Shown here one piece after another: positions 23,197 through 32,814 of a stretch of DNA of 64,000 nt. The stretch is taken from positions 9,553,050-9,617,049 of the forward strand of contig NC_037647.1 of the NCBI RefSeq assembly GCF_003254395.2, read 5' to 3'. The notes under the pieces were generated by a model. That model made no database searches. It worked only from the letters and a program-made list of their open reading frames with translations, and was not told the origin of the DNA. Within the stretch, counting starts at the first letter, position 1, and each line of letters begins with the position of its first letter. Position numbers and translations under genes: made by a program. Source of the stretch: Apis mellifera (lineage: Eukaryota > Arthropoda > Insecta > Hymenoptera > Apidae).

Positions 23197-23934
23197 CTTT
23201 TTTTCCACGCACAGAGTTGAGCGACGAAAGTCGTAAAATGTCCAGCACCCACGTACAGACTTGTGTCACGTAGACGCACGGTGGCCCGGCTTTGTACGCT
23301 CCTCCGTATATTATCGCGCGAGCGTACAGTCCGTTTCATCGAATCGTTTCGACGATGGAACGATCGAAAGGTCTATTGGAGGGATATGCGTATGTATATT
23401 TCTCTTGTTTTGTTTCTTCTTCTTTTTTTTTCGACGAGGTGTTGGGCGACGTTTCCACAACACGGTCCGTTTCCACTTGGCGGCTGCTATAGGATTTTAA
23501 TTGTTTCAAATTAAAAACAAGTGTGCTTGTTCGGTGTGCTTAAGATCCGTGAACTAATGGACGGTTTTGGAATCAGTAGCGGCTCGACTTGTCGGGCAAT
23601 TAAAAAGTAACGAGTGAACTATAAAGCGCGAGCAATAATTCTCGACGATGGGCGCTCGGAAAGCGTGAACGGGAAGGCTTCACCGGCCAATTAATTGAAA
23701 AAAGGGAAAAACGGTGGTTCCCGTTTTTTTCTTCTTTCCCTTTTCCCTCCTCCTCCTTCCTTTTCCCCTCGACGAGCATTTTCTCCTCTCGCTCGATGAC
23801 AAATCACCATCTTTTCACCAAATTTCTTTTTTTCTCTCTCTCCTCTTTTCTCTCCTCGATTCCTTCGATTTCACCGACGGACGACGCCGAGACTCGAGCG
23901 ATCCACGAAAGAAGATTGACTGACGGTTTAAATC

Positions 23935-23952
23935 CTCGAGTTAAAACTCGAG
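23935..23952. repeat. Inverted repeat (8-2-8)
   Basis: CTCGAGTT, two A, then AACTCGAG: a perfect 18-bp inverted repeat. Confidence 0.85.
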
Positions 23953-24016
23953 ATGGACGAAATTCCATCGCATCTCAATTGCAGGGAATTGTTGTTGGCT
24001 GGGACTGTACGATACA

Positions 24017-24041
24017 CACGTAGAAGCCTCGGTTCTACGTG
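24017..24041. repeat. Perfect 9-bp stem, 7-nt loop
   Basis: CACGTAGAA, loop GCCTCGG, then TTCTACGTG. The flanks do not extend the stem, so it is too short to be a microRNA precursor. Confidence 0.8.
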
Positions 24042-24656
24042 CCTGTCGTCCCCGTTCGTGATGAGCGAGCGCGCGAACGTCCGGCCTCGTCAGCCGTTTC
24101 TCGAAGGATGCTCGCCGCTTTGCTCGATCATGGAAAGACGACGACGAGGACGAGGAGGAGGACGACGAAAGCCCGTCGGGGTCGGTTCGTCCCGTGGGAA
24201 CCGGTGGAAAGTCACGCTCGCTTGAAAAGGACGCGGCGCCTCGCCGATTTTTCACCGTTCTCACCGTTCTCGAGGAGATCAAAGGTTTCGTTTTCGATCC
24301 AATTCCCCTCGGTCACGGAGGGGAATCGATTATAATTACGATGGCTCGTTACGACGAGGAGGCAGGAGATTTAACCGGTTTCGGTGCGATTAGCCGGCCA
24401 TCGATTACCGAGATCGGGAATCGATACGTTTTACGCGCCCCCTCTCCTTGCTTTGTCTCGAGTATTTTCCTCTCTTTTTTTTTTCTCCTCCCTCCTTGTC
24501 TCCTGCGATTAACTGTACACAACCGTTACGATTATTCCTGTTTATTATCGAGAAAACGCGACCTCTTCTCTCGCAGCCGAGACAATTAGATTCTCAGGAT
24601 CGGTTACGTCGGATATTCCATTGCTACTGTCTCTACCTGTTCGCGTCTACTCGATA

Positions 24657-24690
24657 AGAAGAAGAAGAGGAGGAAGAAGAAGAAGAAGAA
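24657..24690. repeat. (GAA)n microsatellite
   Basis: About 34 bp of AAG/GAA units with a GGA interruption. Confidence 0.92.
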
Positions 24691-25030
24691 TAATTTGTGC
24701 GACTCTCGACAGGCGGGGGAGGAGTATTGTCGTTGGGAGGGGGAAAAAATAACGTGTCTTTGTTTTTATTTTTATTACCGTCCATTGGCCAATAATCTCG
24801 TCTAATTGCGATAGACGATGCGTTGCGAGGACGAGACGAGAAGAGAAGTATTACATTAGGTAACCAGATATATATCTATCGATACCGAGGATCTTCGGTA
24901 AAACGAAACGATTACCTAATTGAAAATTTCGAAACTCTTCCGAGACTTTTGTTAATTGGCCGGCTACCGATGCGATCGCTACGCACGTATATATATATTG
25001 TACGCGATACTTGACGAGAAACTTGACTTA

Positions 25031-25315
25031 ATGAGAAGAATGTGGAAACGCGATTGTGCGAGCTTTCCAAATCGTGAACACATACACACACGTATATATA
25101 TATATATTGGTTCTCGTGATGGAGATTTTGGATTCTTACGATCCCACGATCACGTTTATCACGTTCGATCGAGAAAACGAGAATTCCTCAAGAAATGGAT
25201 AGATATAAATTTTCGATCCTTCTTCTTCGAAAATTATTGCTACACGATCGTTATTATTATCAGCATCGTGTCATCGATCCAATTCAATTTAATCCTCGTC
25301 TGGATCAAAACCTAG
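25031..25315 (+). CDS. Unrecognised 94-codon frame with hydrophobic C-terminus
   Basis: ATG at 25031, stop TAG at 25313-25315. The frame is open upstream to at least 24956 through AT-rich DNA, where stops should be frequent. The N-terminal half is basic (starts MRRMWKRDCA); a TA microsatellite encodes alternating Ile/Tyr at about residues 21-26. The last 25 residues are strongly hydrophobic (TIVIIISIV, then FNLILVWI), which would fit a C-terminal membrane anchor. No family is recognised and no splice or poly(A) signal was seen. Confidence 0.17.
   Translation: MRRMWKRDCASFPNREHIHTRIYIYIGSRDGDFGFLRSHDHVYHVRSRKREFLKKWIDINFRSFFFENYCYTIVIIISIVSSIQFNLILVWIKT
25093..25107. repeat. (TA)n microsatellite
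   Basis: 15 bp of alternating T and A, lying inside the open frame at 25031-25315. Confidence 0.88.
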
Positions 25316-25817
25316 TCGAAAATTTGGAAAGGATGATACGTTCTTCGCTCGTTATCGAGCATTCGACGTAAATCGTAAATCGTCGTTAACCGAAACGAGG
25401 TTGCGGTTTATCGAAAGGCGTTGCGACGAATCGGTTGGAAAATATCGCTTGGAAGACGCGAAGAGCGGTGGCGGCGTAGTTTTTCACGTAGCGAGAATTG
25501 GAGGAGGAATAAAGCTCGTTACAGGCGTATCGAAATGGATAAACAAAGGATCGAGCGCCCGTTTTTCTTTTTTCTTAATCGGCGAAGATTCGGCGATTCC
25601 CATTTTCGATCTTTTCAACCGACTTTCCGATTCTTCTAGCGAGTTTTTTTCTCCAAAGTCGATCGGGGTCAGCGGCAAGGGGAGGGGACGGGACGAAGGT
25701 AGTAGGAAGACGACGAAGACACGGGTCGAAATTTATTCGTCGTCGGGTTTTCAGATGGTCGAGGAGATAACGGAGATGAACAGGAAACTCGGCGGCAGTC
25801 TCGTTGACTATCAATGA
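25293..25817 (+). CDS. Candidate exon: 174 open codons without a start Met
   Basis: After an in-frame TAA (25290-25292) the frame is open for 174 codons to TGA (25815-25817). The first Met comes only at residue 154, so this could be a gene only as a downstream exon. The AG at 25314-25315 (context AAACCTAG) could serve as acceptor, giving an exon of 25316-25817. Composition is balanced: a Gly/Val/Ile block (GGGVVFHVARIGGGIKLV), aromatic and acidic residues mid-way, and an ordered-looking C-terminus (QMVEEITEMNRKLGG). No family is recognised. No AATAAA was seen shortly after the stop. Confidence 0.2.
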   Translation, partial: SSSGSKPSRKFGKDDTFFARYRAFDVNRKSSLTETRLRFIERRCDESVGKYRLEDAKSGGGVVFHVARIGGGIKLVTGVSKWINKGSSARFSFFLIGEDSAIPIFDLFNRLSDSSSEFFSPKSIGVSGKGRGRDEGSRKTTKTRVEIYSSSGFQMVEEITEMNRKLGGSLVDYQ

Positions 25818-25895
25818 AACAGCGCCGGAGGAGAGAAGCTACGCGTTCCATTTTTCGCGTTATTTTTATCGTGGTCGACGGTGGACAACGCGATA

Positions 25896-25928
25896 AGGTA
25901 GGTAGATAGGATAGGCAGGCAGGTAGGA
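25896..25928. repeat. Degenerate GGTA/GGCA tetranucleotide array
   Basis: Mixed GGTA, GATA and GGCA units. Confidence 0.8.
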
Positions 25929-26876
25929 TCGATCGATACGAGGGATCGATCGCGAAGAAAAAGCGTATCTATCGGATGGACGAAAACGTGAATGGAAGAA
26001 GGGGCCCTCTCGTTCGAGACTCGCCGGTTTCCGTCCGGTTGTCATCCTCGCGGTTGACGTACCTTATTCGAAGAAGAGGTTCCCCGTCCTCCTGCGTGGA
26101 GCTGAGGCGAGGGTGAAGGGAGGAGGGGTGGAATACATCCGCGGAATACTTAACAACTTTTGGCGGTTGACAGAAGCCACTCGGTGGTGGCGATGGTGCT
26201 GGTGGGGGGGCATGGGCCCTCTCTCTCTCTCTCCGTCTCTCTAAAGAGAGAAGACTTTGTGCCCCGCACAAAGAGAAAAGCGAGAGCGAAGAGAGAGAGA
26301 GAGAGAGAGAGCGGAGAAAGGATGCATCCGTCGTGCGCGTCGCGTTTTTTGCCCGTAACCTCCTCCTGTCTCGCCTTTTATTTGGGCCAGACAGGAATTC
26401 GGCTAAATGCATTGATTAAACTGCTGACATGGTTCGGATGGCCCGGTGGCCACCGTGTCTCCGCGGATGAGTTGGATCTTTTTTGCCTCTGCCTCCCTCC
26501 CCCTTGCTCGAACCAGAGGGGAGAGGAGGGAGGGACCGATCGAGGGTGCACCAGGATCTCCTCCGGAGAGGGCCCCTCACGGCTTCTCGTCTCTTTGTCC
26601 CATCCCTCCTCCTCCACGATCGCGATTCGAATCCTTATTTCACGTTCGACGACGTGTCCGACGACGAGCGGCTATCTTACCGCCGGGGTCCGGGTTGTTC
26701 GCCGCGGATTTAACAACGAGCCCCGTCCCGATGTCTCGTGTACCCCGCCTCCCTTTCTTTTCTTCTCCCTCGCGGGGAAAGAAAACCGGACGTGGTGGTA
26801 AGGATATAACACGAGCTCCAGCGAGTTCGTTAACGATGGATATTAGCGGGATACGTTGAATATTCGCCCTTCCGAA

Positions 26877-26960
26877 TTACGACCCGCCTCGATTCGGATT
26901 CGCCGTAAATAACGGAGGAAACGTATCGAGATCTCGTTACGAGCCGCCTCGAATCGGATC
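26877..26960. repeat. Direct repeat, 24-bp unit spaced exactly 60 bp
   Basis: TTACGACCCGCCTCGATTCG at 26877 recurs as TTACGAGCCGCCTCGAATCG at 26937, with 21 of 24 bases identical across the whole unit. Confidence 0.85.
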
Positions 26961-28259
26961 ACAGGAGGGGAGGGTTGTTGTAGGCGTAGCATATATCACA
27001 GGTGAGGATATATTTCCATGCGTTCACGAGGCCTCGTTCTCGCCTCGTCGCGTCTCCTATTAATCGAAGGAGGGAGAAGGAAGGGCAAATTACCTAGGTA
27101 GATAGGTCTTGTAAACATAGGGAACGGAAGAGAAACCAAGTGTAACTCTCGGTGTTAATTAAACGACTCGTGGACGAGGATGGGCGTCGTCCGACCGGAA
27201 CGAATATTCCTCGATCCTTGCCCTTCGCTCGATTCCCTTCCCTTCGATTAATTTAACACGCTCGAAAGCGACTCGTGCAGCTAAGTTTCTTTCCACGCGT
27301 TGGAACGAGTCTCGAACGATTCGACGTATAACGTTATACAACGTCGGACACCGCGTGGACGATTATCGTGTCAGGGAGTTTGTTTGAAAAGGAAGGGTTT
27401 CGCGCGTGGAGGATAACGCAGATGCGGAGGCTGCGCGACTCGAAGGCTCGAAGGGAGGACGGATAACACGGTCGTTTTCGCAGGTTGTTCGGTAGGCAAG
27501 GCACGAGGCGAGTTTGGCATGCATCGCTCGCTCCTTGGAGCAGCCAACAGCCATCTATGGAATTACCCCGATGATTAATGGTACGGCTGGCTCGAGGCAC
27601 CCTTCGAGACGTTCTTCTTCCCCCTGGCCGCGTCCGCCCTTGGCCACCGCCTCCGCCACAGGGCCCCTCTCTCTCTCTCTCTCTTTCTTCCTCTCCATCG
27701 AGGGGCCCATCGGCTCGAACTCGGTTCGGGCCACGGCCGTGTAAAAAAGCCCTCGCTACGTTAAACCCGTCTCCTACCTCCCCCCCTCCTCCTTGCCTCC
27801 GTCGTCCGTCGCTCGTCGTCCCCCGTTTTTCTTCGATGCCCTCCCCCCATTCCCCGATTCGATGCCTATCATCGTTTTCAACGTCTGCCTTCCTCCCCGG
27901 CCACGATTAAGTGTACGATCCGAACGAAACGGAAACGAGCGTCGGATTCCACGCGTTGCGCCGCTTTCAAACCTTTGTATAACTTTATTTTTCCCGGTCG
28001 GACAGTCGTAGCTCCGCGATCTAAGAAATCCTATCTTCTCTATCTATTCAAGGGGAGGAGGGAAGGGAGATATCGTATCGTTTCCTCGAACAGGATCGCT
28101 ATCGCGCGGAAAGGAATCGATGAAATCTCTCTTTCTTTCTCTCTCTCTTTTCTCGATCGAAGGAAGAGAAGTAAAAGGTGTGTGGAGGAAAGCGTAGGTA
28201 AAAGAGGAGAAAGAGAGAGAGATATCTGAAGGAGCCCAGCGGCTGTTTTGGATCGAGGA

Positions 28260-28284
28260 AAGGAAGGAAGGAAGGAAGGAAGGA
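28260..28284. repeat. (AAGG)n microsatellite
   Basis: About 25 bp of AAGG. Confidence 0.95.
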
Positions 28285-29218
28285 GAGCGAGATGCGGGAC
28301 GATTTTGGGATCGCATGTCGGCGAACAGTAAGACCTCCCGAACAACCCCGACGGGGGCATCTTCTCTGGGAAGATAGCGGTGATTCCGGGGAAATGTGCA
28401 ATATCTTCCGTGATCGGGTATTATTACCCCTCGTGATTACGGGTTTTGATCTAGGCTAGAAGCGTCTATAACCTCCTCTCTCTCTCTCTCTCCTCCCCTC
28501 TTCTTGTTTCTCCTATTCGCGATATTTCGAACGGTACCGAAACTCTCGCCTGCTTATTGTCGTCTCATTCCTCGTCTCGTTCCTCGTGACGGCGAGGAAG
28601 TAGCCGTGGGAAGTAACCAGCCATCTCTCCTTACGCCCCCCTTTCCCTCGCTCCTCCTCGACAATCGTCGATCTAATCGAACGCGATCCGTTTCTTCCGA
28701 TCGACGATCAGATGATCCCAAATGAAGTGAAGATGCTTGTTGCGCTTTGAATTTGGACGGAATTTTTGGCGGGAAACGGACGACACACGGATGGGAAAGT
28801 GGTCTCTGGAGAGAGAGAGAGGAGGTTGGTTGGTGGTAATGAACGGGTAGCACGCGAGGGCGATCGCATGCGAGTCGGTGATCGCGATGCAAGCACCAGC
28901 ACCACCACCACCACCACCCCCTATCCACAGCGTGGGCACGTAGATAGGTACGTGGATAGGGGAGCGAGGTGGCGATCGAGAGGAAAAGGTGACGAGAGAG
29001 GAGAAGGTAGAGACGAGAGAGAGAGAGAGAGGCGGCGCAGCCGGCCAGCCGAGAGAGGAGACAGCCCGCATTGCGGAACGATGCGCAACAGCTGCACCTG
29101 ACACGTCATTTGTAAGGAACTCGTATCAGCACCGGCGATACCTAATTATTATTCGACGTGCGCGTGTGCGTGCATGCACGCTTTATCCTTCGCGCAGAGC
29201 CGAGTCTCTTGCGCGCCT

Positions 29219-29240
29219 CCCGCCCCGCCCCGCCCCGCCG
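29219..29240. repeat. (CCCCG)n / GC-box array
   Basis: Four near-perfect CCCCG units; each is a GC-box (Sp1/KLF-type) core. No initiator or start codon in good context was seen immediately downstream. Confidence 0.85.
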
Positions 29241-30973
29241 ACCATTCTTCGTCTTGGCACTCGGCGACGTGGATCGCGGATTCGCGAGGCTTCGCTCGCC
29301 TCGCTCTCCCAAACATGGGCCCAAACAGCCTTCCAAACAGGATTTATTCGGTTTCTAAGTCGGCGCGCACGCGACGTGGTTTATTCACGAATCCCGTCCA
29401 CGGGAATTCTGCCTCCTCTCTCTCTCTCTCTCTCTCTCCGTCCTAGCGTTATCTAATCATCCCCGCGTCGGGCAGGGAAAGTCCTATGCTCCGTCTAACG
29501 TATTCCCATTCCAGGCGCACACCAGGCGAGTCGCGCCGTTTATGCGGAATTGTGCGTGGCGCGAACGCGAGCCGGCTAACTTTCGTCCGGCTCCATTTGA
29601 TTTCTTCATCGGCGACGGGGGAATCGCCGTCTATCCCATCCCGAGGAATGCCTCGGAATCGCGCGAGATGCCAAAACGCTTCGGAATTCCCAACGCGTGA
29701 TCTCTCCTTTTTCCGATTTCCAGTTTCGAGGGGGGAGAAGGAAGAGGGAAAAGTCAAATTGGGGGGGTTCTCCCTTTCTTTCGAAAGCCGAGGGGTCGGG
29801 GGATCGCTCGAGGGGGCGAAGCGCCCCGAAATTAAACCGTCGCCAACCGGTCCGCCGATCCGCCGTTGCGGCCAAAAGTCTTGCAACGAAATTGTCCGTC
29901 TAATTTTATCACTGGCTGGCTTTAAAGCGATAGAAGGCCTCTCCCGGGATAAGCCGAGAAGGGGAGTCGGGGTTTAATAAAGAACGACGCTGCCGGCACT
30001 ATATATATGTATATCGTTTTCGTGAGGAGAGCGCGCGTAAATCCTGCCAAATCCTCGCGGCTCTCGCGAACTGAATCTTTTTTTTTTGTCATTCCCTTTC
30101 GCTGCCCTTTCGAGAGAAGAAAGAGGGCCAGTTTTTTCTTTCGAGGAAAGAAAGAAGAACTCGTCTCGATACCCGTCGGCTCCTTTCTCTCTCTCTCTCT
30201 CTTTTTATTTTCGGTTCAGCTTTCGCGCGCGTCGATTTCGAGATTTCGCGCATCGATTGGCGTCAGTTTTCACGTGGAAAAGAAAAGAAAAGAAAAACGT
30301 TTTCTCCCAAACTCTTTCGGGAGAGGTGAGAAAAGGAGGCGAGAGAGGGGGAAAGTTGACTCGCAGGTGAAAATGGAAAAGTTTCGTTACGACAACACGG
30401 GCAGGCGATTTAGATTTTAGTAGTTAAAATTCCACGGTTGTCCACTAGGAGAGGAGCGGCTTCTGAGCGGCGAACCCGCGCGGAAGCCATTTGCCAGCCA
30501 CGATGGGTAATTAGCGCGCGGAACACACCGATTCACCGAGATAGCGGTCGCTCGGCCTTCCTCTTACGTAACAGTAACAGCCGTGTGCAAAGAAAAAAAG
30601 GAAAAAAAAAAAAAGTATCGACCTATCCAAAGAGATAGCGCCAAGACTTTTAACGCCAATCGTCGCCCGACGATTTCCCTATCCCTCGCGTTTTCTCCGC
30701 GTATCATCTATCCATCTATCCTAGCCTCGAACCGATTCTTCCCCTTCTCGTATCGACCGTGCAACGACGTAATTTAAACGAGAGGCGTTCGCGCGAAATC
30801 TTCCCAGATGGTTTCTTCGCGATTTAATATGTTGTTATGGAATTTTAAGTTTATTGAAATGTGCTTTTGCGATATCACTACTTATTTTTTCTCGAGACGC
30901 ATATTTTAAGTGTTTTGTTATTTAAACAGATACGCGCAATTACGTATGATCAAATATATTCGTTTAGCTAAGT

Positions 30974-31177
30974 ATTTTTATTTATCGTTTTCACTGTCTA
31001 GTAAATAATATTAATAATCGATTACTCTCCTCGGTCTTTGGAATCTTTTCAGGATATTCATATCGTTCCGAGAATTTTTATTTATCGTTTTCATTGTCCA
31101 GTAAACAATATTAATAATCGATTACCGATTCTTCTCGTTCTTTGGAATCGTTCCAGGATATTCGTGTCGTTTCGGGG
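30974..31177. repeat. Tandem duplication, unit 100-104 bp
   Basis: Copy 1 (30974-31073) and copy 2 (31074-31177) share ATTTTTATTTATCGTTTTCA, AATATTAATAATCGATTAC, CTTTGGAATC and CAGGATATTC in the same order. They differ by scattered substitutions and a four-base length change after ATTAC. The unit is AT-rich with ATTAATAAT homeodomain-type cores. Confidence 0.92.
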
Positions 31178-31494
31178 AAGGATCGATTTGTGTCGTATTT
31201 CGTGTCGAACGATGGTCCTCGTAAAAGATAATCGTGAAAAGCGGATGGAAAACGGGTTCATTTAATTTCGCCCGATGCGGATTAATAGATCGACAATCGC
31301 ACGCGTTGCTCTCGAGATTTATTATCGAAGCGTGCGAATTCGAATCGTAAACGTATTCCGATAGTAATAAGGAAGGAAACGATTATCTACCATAGATTAG
31401 CATTCTTCCGTTTCGGTATCCGTTTTAAATCGACACGTTCTTAAAAAGAAGTATATCACGCGTATATACTTTATAAAGTTCATCTGAACTATTA

Positions 31495-31500
31495 TTTATT
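31495..31500 (-). terminator. Candidate poly(A) signal AATAAA
   Basis: On the minus strand AATAAA lies 24 nt after the stop codon of the 31525-31665 frame, a compact but permissible spacing. Confidence 0.35.
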
Positions 31501-31524
31501 GTACGAATAAAAATTGATCAACTA

Positions 31525-31665
31525 TTAGTCAACAAACTTATGCATCATGAATAATGCTTCAATGGAAGCAGATTCTCCTTCGCGCAACGGTCTCATTTCG
31601 ACGATCTTTATATATTTCCAATTATATCTGGTCTCGTAGTCGAGAATTTCTTCCTGCCTTCTCAT
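31525..31665 (-). CDS. Candidate terminal exon or small ORF of a minus-strand gene
   Basis: ATG at 31665 opens 46 codons ending in TAA (31527-31525), directly followed by an in-frame TAG. The frame is actually open for 65 codons back to 31722, with a TAA at 31725-31723. The peptide is unlike the Arg/Ser-rich noise of this window: it begins MRRQEEILDY, has Trp, five Tyr/Phe and many Glu, and ends FMMHKFVD. A poly(A) signal follows. If it is a spliced exon, the likely acceptor is GGCAG|GAAGAA (exon 31525-31650), because no AG occurs earlier in the open frame. No family is recognised; upstream exons would lie at higher coordinates. It could also be a decayed gene end, because an ATG frame in another phase (31622-31825) overlaps it. 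Confidence 0.32.
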   Translation of the reverse strand: MRRQEEILDYETRYNWKYIKIVEMRPLREGESASIEALFMMHKFVD

Positions 31666-31825
31666 GTCGAAGAAACGCAATGTAAACGAGATATTTCCAA
31701 TGCGACGTGTGTTGATATTCCGTTAAAAAGGGTCCAAGGTAAAAATCCGGCACAATTCGGCGGAATTTGTGGGAAAGGACGGGGGGAAAAAAAAGCGCAA
31801 TGCGCAATAAGCGACGAGCGACCAT
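31622..31825 (-). CDS. Overlapping 67-codon ATG frame
   Basis: ATG (31825) directly follows an in-frame TAA and sits in good context (CTAAATGG). The frame ends in TAA within the neighbouring 31525-31665 frame, one register away. The peptide has an Arg/Leu-rich start (MVARRLLRIALFF) and an aromatic-rich centre. Either it is chance, or the two frames together are one coding remnant interrupted by a frameshift; the sequence alone does not decide. Confidence 0.12.
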   Translation of the reverse strand: MVARRLLRIALFFPPVLSHKFRRIVPDFYLGPFLTEYQHTSHWKYLVYIAFLRHEKAGRNSRLRDQI

Positions 31826-32119
31826 TTAGATAAGAAGGCGGGATAGGTAATAAAGCAGGTGGGAGGATCGGGCGCGAACGATGGTTGGAATGAAATGGCC
31901 CCATGGGTGATAGGGAGGAACATCCCCCCCGTGACCGGGACGTGATTAAAACTGGCGTTGAACCGTCGTTACCGAAGCCACGGGGGGCTGATTGCCGGGG
32001 CAGGGAAGGGTTCCCCTTCGCCCTCCTAGCTAATTTATCGGAACGGGTTCCTCCATTTCTCGCGTCTCCAAACTCTTTCGCTCTCCTCGTCCCTGTTTCG
32101 TCGCGCGCCCGTCATCCAT

Positions 32120-32148
32120 CCTTCCTTCCTTCCTTCCTTCCTTCCTTT
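32120..32148. repeat. (CCTT)n microsatellite
   Basis: About 29 bp of CCTT. Confidence 0.95.
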
Positions 32149-32314
32149 CGTTCCATTCCGCCAATGACGCTCTAATTCTTATCGCGCGTTTCAGAAACGC
32201 TTCCAACGGCCTGATTACCACGGTATCTCACGTTATCAGACCGGAAAATATATTGCGGTTTGACAGTATCAACCGACATTTTCGATTTTTAACGTTTTAG
32301 ATAACTAACCAACG

Positions 32315-32335
32315 TTTTTTTTTTTTTTTTTTTTT
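32315..32335. repeat. T homopolymer (21)
   Basis: Twenty-one consecutive T, the longest homopolymer in the window. No target-site duplication or retroelement sequence was seen beside it. Confidence 0.9.
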
Positions 32336-32793
32336 CGAACGACCACTTTTCCCGAATCGGACTCGGCGACGGCCGAGTCCTCGGCCGCCCGTCACGTTGA
32401 CGTTGATTGACACGCATTTAAACGCGCGTTAAACCGACCGATAAACCGGAATAATAATAATAATAATAATTTTCTCAAGGTTTCGACGAGAACCAAGGTT
32501 TCTCTTTTCGAAGACAGGACGGTGTGGAAAGTGGAGAAAAAGGAATCGGCTTTTCTTTCCTTTTTTTTTTTTCGAACGCACTGGCGTGACCGCGTCCCGT
32601 TTTCACCTCTTATCGAGGGCCACGCGCGGTGTACAGCGTTCTCGCTATCGCTCATTCTTCAGTCCCGACCTAGATGCATCCGCAATTTTTCCCCTTACCT
32701 TTTTCCTCTCCTTTTTCCCCCCGCGAAAGGAACACGCCGCGCTGCGTGGCGATTCGACGCGATACGCACCACTGCGTGCCTACCTTAAATATC

Positions 32794-32814
32794 TATATAT
32801 ATATATATATATAT
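32794..32814. repeat. (TA)n microsatellite
   Basis: 21 bp of alternating T and A. Confidence 0.93.

Larger units (their letters stand above)
20950..24800. other. Non-coding stretch with trinucleotide arrays
   Basis: Outside the listed repeats it holds TTCC/GGAA tracts (22096-22113), degenerate ATCC/ATCT units, and AT-richer unique DNA at 22730-22800 and 23470-23700 with TAATT cores. No gene was recognised. Confidence 0.5.
25820..30900. other. Non-coding, repeat-rich stretch
   Basis: CT/GA tracts occur at 26219-26312, 27669-27685, 28481-28492 and 29419-29438. A GGAA array, a CCACC run (28900-28920), GC boxes near 29219 and several overlapping repeat-driven frames are also present. Nothing recognisable as a gene was seen. 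Confidence 0.5.
30800..31520. other. AT-rich island
   Basis: This block is distinctly richer in A+T and nearly free of GA/CT arrays compared with its surroundings. It carries the 100-bp duplication and many TAAT cores. It lies downstream (on the minus strand) of the 31525-31665 frame and may be its 3' untranslated and flanking DNA. Confidence 0.55.

Noticed and set aside
26623..26636. GATTCGAATCC, resembling a tRNA B box
   Set aside because: No A box at the expected distance upstream and no cloverleaf could be drawn. Similar words near 59060 (minus strand) also lacked an A box.
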